Shown here: one piece after another, positions 1-5,786 of the stretch
Position numbering within the stretch: position 1 is the stretch's first letter
How the letters are laid out: every line of letters begins with the position of its first letter
DNA from: Clostridia bacterium
GTDB lineage: Bacteria; Bacillota; Clostridia; Oscillospirales; CAG-272
Length of the DNA: 15,442 bases
Assembly (NCBI GenBank): GCA_017407375.1
Contig: JAFQWT010000024.1
Location: 1-15,442, forward strand
Direction: 5' to 3'
Notes under the pieces: generated by a model
What the model was told of the DNA's origin: nothing
The model's input: only the letters and a program-made list of their open reading frames with translations
Database searches by the model: none
Made by a program: the position numbers and the translations under genes

Positions 1-1
1 C

Positions 2-787
2 CGCTTTACCGCCGTCGGCTGGCTCCGTGAGGCGGATGCCATCATCAACTTTGCCAAGCTCAAGACCCACGGCATGATGGGCTACTCGGGCGCCGTAAAG
101 AACCTTTTCGGTACGATCCCCGGCACCCTGAAGCTAGAGTACCACTTCAGCCACCCTGAGGCCTCGCGCTTTGCCGATATGCTCGTTGACCTCAACGAAT
201 TCTGGAAATGCCGCCTCTCGCTGGTTGATGCGGTGGTCGGTATGGAGGGCAACGGCCCGACGGCGGGAGACCCCCGCGCGGTCGGCGCGCTCCTTGCCTC
301 CCCCTCGCCCTATGCCCTCGATATCGTGGCCGCGCACCTCATGGGCCTTGCGCCCGAGCGCGTTCCCACCGTTACCGCTGCCGTCCGCCGCGGCCTTTCT
401 CCCGCGGGGATAGAGGACGTCGAGGTAGACGGTGCCTTCCGTTCCCTTTGCGTGCCCGACTTCCGGCTGATCGAGGGCGGCTCGGTCGTGGAGTTTGAGA
501 ATATGCTCCCCGGCGTCCTCGGTAAGCTCGCAGGGAAGCTGGCCCCGCGCCTGCTTGCCTCCCGCCCCGCAGCCAGGAAGACCGAATGCATCGGCTGTGG
601 CAAGTGCGCCGCGGTCTGCCCCGCCAAGGCCATCACCATGAAGCATAAGCTCCCCGTCATCGACCGTGGGCTTTGCATCCGCTGCTTCTGCTGTCAGGAG
701 TTCTGCCCCGTGGGCGCTATGAAGGTCCGGCGCCCGCCCGTCGCGCGGCTCCTCAACCACAAAAAAACCAAGAAAAAAGAGCCATAA
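2..787 (+). CDS. DUF362 domain protein with C-terminal 2x[4Fe-4S] ferredoxin domain (5' partial)
   Basis: The reading frame is open from base 2, so the true start lies outside the window; 261 residues are visible. The segment KLKTHGMMGYSGAVKN (residues 19-34) is the characteristic core of DUF362 proteins. The C-terminus is a bacterial ferredoxin module with two CxxCxxCxxxCP motifs (Cys 196/199/202/206 and 225/228/231/235), expected to bind two [4Fe-4S] clusters. The second motif carries an extra Cys (CFCC). A Lys-rich tail (KKTKKKEP) ends the protein. The precise reaction of this family is not established; a redox or electron-transfer role is inferred from the clusters. The gene converges with the permease gene on the other strand and shares a bidirectional terminator with it. 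An internal ATG at 74 is not the start, because clear family sequence precedes it. Confidence 0.9.
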   Translation, partial: RFTAVGWLREADAIINFAKLKTHGMMGYSGAVKNLFGTIPGTLKLEYHFSHPEASRFADMLVDLNEFWKCRLSLVDAVVGMEGNGPTAGDPRAVGALLASPSPYALDIVAAHLMGLAPERVPTVTAAVRRGLSPAGIEDVEVDGAFRSLCVPDFRLIEGGSVVEFENMLPGVLGKLAGKLAPRLLASRPAARKTECIGCGKCAAVCPAKAITMKHKLPVIDRGLCIRCFCCQEFCPVGAMKVRRPPVARLLNHKKTKKKEP

Positions 788-802
788 CGGCTCTTTTTTC
801 TT
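770..802. terminator. Bidirectional intrinsic terminator between convergent genes
   Basis: A perfect 14-bp inverted repeat (AAGAAAAAAGAGCC / GGCTCTTTTTTCTT) has a 5-nt loop. It has A-rich and T-rich flanks on both sides, so it works on either strand. It overlaps the stop codon of the DUF362 gene and lies 16 bp beyond the permease stop. Confidence 0.9.
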
Positions 803-818
803 GTTATGTAAACGAAAC

Positions 819-1817
819 TTACCATTTTAACATCACATCGGACAGCATCATAAGGAGGGGCATGCTGACAAGCGACAGGAGCGTTGAGACCGTCACGGTG
901 CGGCTGGTGTAGGTGGCATCGCAGTCGTACTTCTCGGCAAACATCGTGGCGGAGGTGGCGGCGGGCGTGGCCGCCAGGAGCAGGACCACGGTCACGACCG
1001 TGTCGCTCATCGGGAGGCCGACGAGCTTAAAGAGGAGGAACACAAGCAGGACGGCCGTCGGCAGGAGGAAATGCCGCAGGGCAAGAAAGAGGTAGAGGTA
1101 CTTGTCACGGAAGGCACCGCGAAAGCTCATGCCCGCCACCCGCAGGCCGATCACCACCATGGCGAGGGGGGCCACCAGAGCGCGCAGCATATCCAGGCAG
1201 TCAAGGACGAGGGCCGGAGTGTGGGTGTGGACCCCGCAAAGGAGAAGCACGATGCCCAGCACCGAGGCAACGTTGACGGGATGGAGCGCCACCCGCAGGG
1301 GGGAGATGGTGTAGCGCGGCTTGACCTCACCGTCGGGCGTGCCGTCCCCGTCCTCATCGCGCCGCGCGGTGCAGAAATAAACGCCCAGCGACCAAAGGAA
1401 AACGTTGAAGGTGATGTTGTAGACCGAGGCGTAGATCGTGGCCTCGGGCCCGAGGATCACGCTGATGAGGGGGATCCCCATAAAGGCGGCGTTCGAGAAG
1501 ACGGTGACAAAGCGGAGCATCCGCCGCCGCCCGTCCTCGGCACGGCGGAAGCAGAGGAGCGCCACCGCGGCAAAGAGGGCGTGGGCCACCACCGAAAAGA
1601 GCAAGACCCACAGCGAGTTGATCCAGATGTCTCCCTCCCCCTCGTAGGCGAGGTAGGCATAAAGGATCAGGGCGGGCTGGGCAATGTAGAGGACGAGGTT
1701 GGATATCCCCTTGCCGAACTCCTCGGTCACAAGGCGGCATTTTTTTAGGAGAATGCCGGGGACCATCATAACGAAAAGGACGATGACGTTTTCAATGAGA
1801 GGGCGAATGATGCTCAT
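819..1817 (-). CDS. AEC-family (auxin efflux carrier-like) permease
   Basis: This is a 332-residue integral membrane protein with about ten hydrophobic segments in two halves, the usual AEC size and layout. Recognisable family segments are LVLYIAQPALIL in the N-terminal half, FSNAAFMGIPL before the central charged loop (about residues 150-170, with Asp/Glu/Arg), and ATPAATSATMFAEKY near the C-terminus. Bacterial AEC proteins typically move small organic acids such as malate or malonate; the substrate here is unknown. I chose the ATG at 1817 because GAAAGGA sits just upstream and the protein begins at the first membrane segment. The frame stays open upstream, but that part is not protein-like and runs through the promoter, the terminator and the neighbouring gene. 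It is transcribed alone. Confidence 0.88.
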   Translation of the reverse strand: MSIIRPLIENVIVLFVMMVPGILLKKCRLVTEEFGKGISNLVLYIAQPALILYAYLAYEGEGDIWINSLWVLLFSVVAHALFAAVALLCFRRAEDGRRRMLRFVTVFSNAAFMGIPLISVILGPEATIYASVYNITFNVFLWSLGVYFCTARRDEDGDGTPDGEVKPRYTISPLRVALHPVNVASVLGIVLLLCGVHTHTPALVLDCLDMLRALVAPLAMVVIGLRVAGMSFRGAFRDKYLYLFLALRHFLLPTAVLLVFLLFKLVGLPMSDTVVTVVLLLAATPAATSATMFAEKYDCDATYTSRTVTVSTLLSLVSMPLLMMLSDVMLKW

Positions 1818-1845
1818 AAGGATCCTTTCAGAGTGTACTAGGAGA

Positions 1846-1874
1846 ATTGTAGCACACGACGCTGAAAAAGTCAA
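1846..1874 (-). promoter_or_regulatory. Sigma-A promoter of the AEC permease gene
   Basis: TTGACT (1869-1874), a 17-nt spacer and TACAAT (1846-1851), with GTGTGC directly before the -10 (extended -10, TGC). The -35 begins immediately after the T-tract of the upstream gene's terminator. Confidence 0.75.
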
Positions 1875-1902
1875 GAAAAAAGGGCGCCCTTTGGGCGCCC
1901 TT
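1875..1902 (-). terminator. Intrinsic terminator of the beta-helix gene
   Basis: Stem AAGGGCGCCC / GGGCGCCCTT (1880-1889 with 1893-1902) with a 3-nt loop, followed on the minus strand by a T6 tract. It begins 3 bp after the stop codon. Confidence 0.88.
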
Positions 1903-1905
1903 GGC

Positions 1906-3168
1906 TTAAAGATCGGTGGTAAGTCCCGACAGGAATTCGTTGTGTAGCAGCTGCCGCTCGGCAGGGGCGGAGACCTCCGTGATGCGCACGTTTTCAAGGT
2001 ACTCGTCCTCCTCCACGCGCACAAGCTCCACAAGCGGCAGGGGAGAGCGGTTGGCCGCATCGCAGAAGACGCCGCGCACCGTCACGTTCCGCAGGGAAGC
2101 GCCCGAGGCCTTCCAGTCACTCCTTGTGGTGAAGGCGGACTTCGCCTCCTCGCCGAGGAAGAGGTTTTCAAACACCGCGTTATCAAGCGTGACGTTGACC
2201 ATCACGGCATCTCCGTGGGCGGCAAAGACGTTCCTCACCGAGATGCGTGACGTCTCGCCCATTTTGGAGAACCTGAGACTGCCGTAATACTTCTGTCCGA
2301 TGCGTACCACGGCGTAGGGGGCGCTTTTGCGTGCCCCATTGCCCGAGAGGTCGGTCACACCGTCAATATCGATGTCGCGGAGCAGGATCCCGTCGTTGTT
2401 GCGGAGGGCGATCACGGCCTTGGTGACCGAGGTACCGATGACGTTGCGGATGCGCACGTTTGAGATGTCGGAGGCCATGCCCTCGACCCAATAACCGTGG
2501 CGGCGCTCAGCACCCGAAAAGCCCGAGAGGGCAATGAGGTCGTCACCCGCGTAGCCCGTGACGTTCTCCACGGTGATGTTGTGACATCCCACGCGCAGGT
2601 CGATGCCGTCCTGGTTCGGCACGTTGTCGCGCGCATCAAAGGTAAGGTCGCGGAGCCGTCCCTCCGAGACAAAGACAAGCTGGAGCGCCCACCAGCGCAT
2701 ATCGCGGAAGGTGATGCCCGTGATCGAGAAGCTCTCGAGGTTGGTAAAGAGGATCATATTGTTCTTGCTGACGTGGGGAAGGCCGTTCTTCAGTGAGGTC
2801 TTCTCGGTCAGCCCGTTGTGGACGCCGCCGTCGATCACCGCGTTGCCCCGCCCCGTGAGGTGGACGTTTCTCTGGCGGGCCGAGCGGCGGCCCCGCTCCT
2901 CGGTGTCGGTCACAGCGGTGCGGAACACGTTATCAAAGCAGCCGTCGGCCTGGCGGAGCGTGCAGTTGTCAAGCACGATCTCGATGTCCGAGGGGAGCAG
3001 AATGGCCGAGTCGATCTCCCATACGTTTTTTCCCGTGCGCAGGTTTTTGCGGGGGATCACCACGCGGTCCTCACCCGTTTCCTTCGCGGCGGCAACGGCC
3101 AGGCGGATCGCCTCGCTGTCGGTTTTGGCAACGGCCGAAAAATCGTTGGGGGTAATGCCGTATGACAT
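1906..3168 (-). CDS. GH28-like right-handed parallel beta-helix protein
   Basis: This 420-residue protein has no signal peptide. The N-terminus (ITPNDFSAVAKTDSEAIRLAV) resembles the opening of pectinase-like beta-helix enzymes, in which a bound-repeat start is followed by coils of the type NVHLTGRGNAVIDGG, ITGITFRDM and ISNVRIRNV. NQDGID (185-190) and GDD (208-210) correspond in order and spacing to the NTD and DD catalytic motifs of GH28 polygalacturonases. The GHG and RIK motifs expected afterwards are not evident; GTSVTK and ALRNNDG stand there instead. It is best called GH28-like, perhaps active on a pectic or other acidic oligosaccharide, with substrate and activity uncertain. AAGGAGA precedes the ATG at 3168. 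The in-frame extension to 3552 crosses a promoter and terminator and was rejected. The next minus-strand gene upstream is the GH95 enzyme. Confidence 0.85.
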   Translation of the reverse strand: MSYGITPNDFSAVAKTDSEAIRLAVAAAKETGEDRVVIPRKNLRTGKNVWEIDSAILLPSDIEIVLDNCTLRQADGCFDNVFRTAVTDTEERGRRSARQRNVHLTGRGNAVIDGGVHNGLTEKTSLKNGLPHVSKNNMILFTNLESFSITGITFRDMRWWALQLVFVSEGRLRDLTFDARDNVPNQDGIDLRVGCHNITVENVTGYAGDDLIALSGFSGAERRHGYWVEGMASDISNVRIRNVIGTSVTKAVIALRNNDGILLRDIDIDGVTDLSGNGARKSAPYAVVRIGQKYYGSLRFSKMGETSRISVRNVFAAHGDAVMVNVTLDNAVFENLFLGEEAKSAFTTRSDWKASGASLRNVTVRGVFCDAANRSPLPLVELVRVEEDEYLENVRITEVSAPAERQLLHNEFLSGLTTDL

Positions 3169-3201
3169 AGCGGTCTCCTTTTTCGTGATAGGTCTATACC
3201 A

Positions 3202-3230
3202 AGGATAGCACACAGCTCCCTGAATGTCAA
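3202..3230 (-). promoter_or_regulatory. Sigma-A promoter of the beta-helix gene
   Basis: TTGACA (3225-3230), 17-nt spacer, TATCCT (3202-3207), preceded by GTGTGC (extended -10). It gives the gene its own start despite same-strand neighbours. Confidence 0.75.
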
Positions 3231-3265
3231 TGGCGCGGGGAACGAAAGTTTTTCGCTCCGCAACG

Positions 3266-3305
3266 AAAAAATGTGCCGCAGGACGGTGTCCTACGGCACA
3301 TTTTT
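3266..3305 (-). terminator. Intrinsic terminator of the GH95 gene, overlapping its stop codon
   Basis: Outer stem AAAAATGTGCCG / CGGCACATTTTT (3267-3278 with 3294-3305), one C/A mismatch, inner stem AGGAC / GTCCT and GGT loop, with a T6 tract on the minus strand. The outer arm shares base 3305 with the TGA stop. Confidence 0.9.
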
Positions 3306-5563
3306 CAGTATTCCTTGACCTCGACCTTACCGGTATCCTGATCCCAGGTGATGTCCACCTTTTTGCCGCCGCGCGCCCGCAGACCGCGGACACTGCCGCG
3401 CCGCCAGGCGGAGGGCAGGGCAGGGAGGATGTCAAGCGAGCCGTCGCTCTTGGTTTGCAGGAGCATCTCGGCAATGCCCGCGCAGGCCCCGTAGTTCCCG
3501 TCGATCTGGAAGGGGGGATGCGCGTCAAAGAGGTTGATGTAGGTGCCGCCACCCGTGATCTTCATGACGTCACAGGTGGAGATCCTGAGCTGGGTGTCAA
3601 GGAGCCGCAGGGCGTGGTCGCCGTCCCGAAGGCGCGCCCATTGGTTGATGCGCCAGCCCATCGCCCAGCCCGTGCTGTCGTCCCCGCGACGGAGGAGCGA
3701 GATGCGGCACGCCTCGGCCAGCTCGGGCGTTTCCTCCAGCGAGATCATGCGCGCGGGGTGCAGACCGTAGAGGTGCGAGATGTGGCGGTGGTTCGGCTGG
3801 TATTCCTTCACGTTCTCGGCCCATTCGAGCAGCTCGCCCTCACTGCCGATGGCAAAGCCGCGCAGGCGGGGCAGGAGGGATGCCAGCTCTGCCGCAAAGG
3901 CATCGCCCTCCTTGCCGAGTATTTCGGTGGCCTTGATGTAGATCTCAAACACGTCGCGGATGATCGCCTGCGTCATGGTCGTTGAGGCGGAGACCGAGCA
4001 GCGGATGTTGTCCACGGTGATAAAATCGTTCTCGGGGGAGGTCGAGGGCGCCATCACCAGCGTGCCGTCGTGGTCCTCGACCAGGGTGGCGGCATAGAAT
4101 TCCGCCGCGCCCTTAAGGACGGGCAAGAAGCGCTCAAGATGCTCACGGTCCCCCGTGTACTCGTAATACTCCCACACGTGGCGCATAAACCAGCCCGAGG
4201 CCAGCGGCCAGAAGGCAAAGAGCGCGCAGTGGCGGCGGTGCGAGCCGACGGGCGTGGTCATACGCCAGAGGTCGGTGTTGTGGTGGCAGGTGAAGCCGGG
4301 AGCATCGTAATACTCCTTGGCCGTGCGCTTGCCGCTCTCGGCGATCTCGGCGATCATCTTGAGCATCGGCTCATAGCACTCGGCAAGGTCGACCTGCAGG
4401 GTCGGCCAGTAGTTCATCTCCACGTTGATGTTGGTCGTGTAGTTGCTGCTCCACGGCGGCACCACCGCATCGTTCCAGATGCCCTGAAGGTTGGCGGGCT
4501 GGGTGCCGGGGCGCGAGGCGGTGATGATGAGATACCGCCCGAAGTTGAAGTAGAGCGCGTAAAGCGCCAGGTCCTCGCCCCCCGCCTCATGCGCGTAAAG
4601 GCGCTCGTCGGTCGGGGCAAGGCGCTCGTCCCCCCCGCCAAGCTCCAGCGACACGCGGTCGTAGAGCGAGCGGTGGTCGGCCACGTGGGCCTCCTTCAGC
4701 TCCTCGTAGGGCTTGGCCGCCGCGGCTGCCAGCTCCTCGAGGCAGGGCTCACGGTAGGGCTTACCCTCCAGGACGGGGTGCTTGTCCCAGCCGTTGAAGC
4801 TGGTGCGGACGTTGAAGTAGAGGGTCGCGCTCTTCGCCCCGAAGATACGGGAGCCGCAGCGCATCTCGCTCTTGCCGTCGGTCAGGACGCGCACCTCGGC
4901 ATGGTAGCCAATGCCCTTGTCCTTATCCTCCACACCGTAATCGAGGGTGCCGCGCACGGGGGGCTCCGCACCGAAGAAGTGGTTGGCCAGCATGCAGTTG
5001 CCGTAAAGCGAGACCGAGGTGTTGGTGTGGCTGACCGTCGCATCCAGCGAGGGCACCAGAGAGAAGGTGAAGGTCATGCCCTCGGGATGGTCGGTCGTGA
5101 GGTGCATCGCCATCACGCCGTCGGGCGCGCTGACAAAGCACTCGCGCTTGTAGTGCGCGCCGCCGCAGTCGTACTCCACGGTGTGGAGCCCTGTCGAGAT
5201 GTCAAGCGCGCGGGTGTAGTTCTCCACCGCCTCCTCATGCTCCATATCAAGGCGCAGCTCACCGAGCGAGAGATAGAGCTGGGAGGTGAGGTTTGTGAAC
5301 TCGTCCTCCAGCAAAAGCTCGGCCTCGGGATAGCGGCGCTCCAGCGCCAGCTCCCGCGCACGGCGGAAGACCTCGGGGGCGTTCTTGTTTTCGTAAAAGA
5401 GGGGACCGCCGCTCCACAGCGTGTCCTCGTTCAGCGAGATGCGCTCGTGCGCGGCGCCACCGTAGACCATCGCGCCGATGCGCCCGTTGCCAAGGGGCAG
5501 CGCCTCGATCCAGTTTTTGGCGGGCTGCTTATACCAAAGGAGATTCGTACCGTCGTTATGCAT
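3305..5563 (-). CDS. GH95 alpha-L-fucosidase-type glycoside hydrolase
   Basis: This 752-residue protein matches GH95 along its full length. The N-terminal beta domain opens with the signature ALPLGNGRIGAMVYG and SLNEDTLWSGGP (residues 21-54). The (alpha/alpha)6 catalytic domain carries QPANLQGIWND (355-365), TTNIN (376-380; the two Asn expected to activate water), SPEN (509-512; Glu511 as general acid) and HPPFQIDGNYG (682-692; Asp688). GH95 enzymes are inverting and release terminal alpha-1,2-linked L-fucose, or in some members alpha-L-galactose, from host glycans or xyloglucan. No signal peptide is visible, so it should act in the cytosol on imported oligosaccharides. The start at 5563 has AAGGA about 12 nt upstream. 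It has its own promoter and terminator, and the GH2 gene and symporter lie upstream on the same strand. Confidence 0.95.
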   Translation of the reverse strand: MHNDGTNLLWYKQPAKNWIEALPLGNGRIGAMVYGGAAHERISLNEDTLWSGGPLFYENKNAPEVFRRARELALERRYPEAELLLEDEFTNLTSQLYLSLGELRLDMEHEEAVENYTRALDISTGLHTVEYDCGGAHYKRECFVSAPDGVMAMHLTTDHPEGMTFTFSLVPSLDATVSHTNTSVSLYGNCMLANHFFGAEPPVRGTLDYGVEDKDKGIGYHAEVRVLTDGKSEMRCGSRIFGAKSATLYFNVRTSFNGWDKHPVLEGKPYREPCLEELAAAAAKPYEELKEAHVADHRSLYDRVSLELGGGDERLAPTDERLYAHEAGGEDLALYALYFNFGRYLIITASRPGTQPANLQGIWNDAVVPPWSSNYTTNINVEMNYWPTLQVDLAECYEPMLKMIAEIAESGKRTAKEYYDAPGFTCHHNTDLWRMTTPVGSHRRHCALFAFWPLASGWFMRHVWEYYEYTGDREHLERFLPVLKGAAEFYAATLVEDHDGTLVMAPSTSPENDFITVDNIRCSVSASTTMTQAIIRDVFEIYIKATEILGKEGDAFAAELASLLPRLRGFAIGSEGELLEWAENVKEYQPNHRHISHLYGLHPARMISLEETPELAEACRISLLRRGDDSTGWAMGWRINQWARLRDGDHALRLLDTQLRISTCDVMKITGGGTYINLFDAHPPFQIDGNYGACAGIAEMLLQTKSDGSLDILPALPSAWRRGSVRGLRARGGKKVDITWDQDTGKVEVKEY

Positions 5564-5593
5564 ACTCGTTTTTCCTTCTTGCTTGGATTTGCT

Positions 5594-5610
5594 TTCCTTA
5601 TTTTAAGGAA
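5594..5610 (-). promoter_or_regulatory. Inverted repeat in the GH95 leader
   Basis: TTCCTTA-TTT-TAAGGAA is a perfect 7-bp inverted repeat starting about 14 nt after the -10. It could be an operator or a short mRNA hairpin; it also sequesters a Shine-Dalgarno-like AAGGAA upstream of the real one. Function is unproven. Confidence 0.35.
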
Positions 5611-5623
5611 GTGCTCTACCTTG

Positions 5624-5651
5624 ATTATACCACGCTTTTTTTTCGTGTCAA
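5624..5651 (-). promoter_or_regulatory. Sigma-A promoter of the GH95 gene
   Basis: Perfect hexamers TTGACA (5646-5651) and TATAAT (5624-5629) with a 16-nt spacer and TGG before the -10 (extended -10). Confidence 0.85.
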
Positions 5652-5696
5652 TAACCATCGGGATAGGATTTATGGACAAAACGCTCACAGCCAAAG

Positions 5697-5738
5697 AAAA
5701 AACGGGGAGGGCGCCCGCAGGCGCCTCCCCCGTTTTTT
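5697..5738 (-). terminator. Intrinsic terminator of the GH2 gene
   Basis: A 19-bp stem has arms at 5697-5715 and 5720-5738, one A/C mismatch, one G-U pair and a CGCA loop. The arms are A6/T6-flanked, so both strands would have a U-tract. It lies about 48 bp beyond the GH2 stop and separates that operon from the GH95 promoter. Confidence 0.88.
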
Positions 5739-5786
5739 CGCTACGGGTGAATGAAAAATCCAATTTTGTAAACGATACCTTGCAAA

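Noticed and set aside
1818..2060. N-terminal extension of the AEC permease by 81 residues
   Set aside because: It runs through the promoter, the neighbouring terminator and the end of the beta-helix gene; the sequence is not protein-like and a ribosome site marks the ATG at 1817.
3169..3552. N-terminal extension of the beta-helix protein by 128 residues
   Set aside because: It crosses a promoter, a terminator and the GH95 coding end in another frame; the ATG at 3168 has AAGGAGA.
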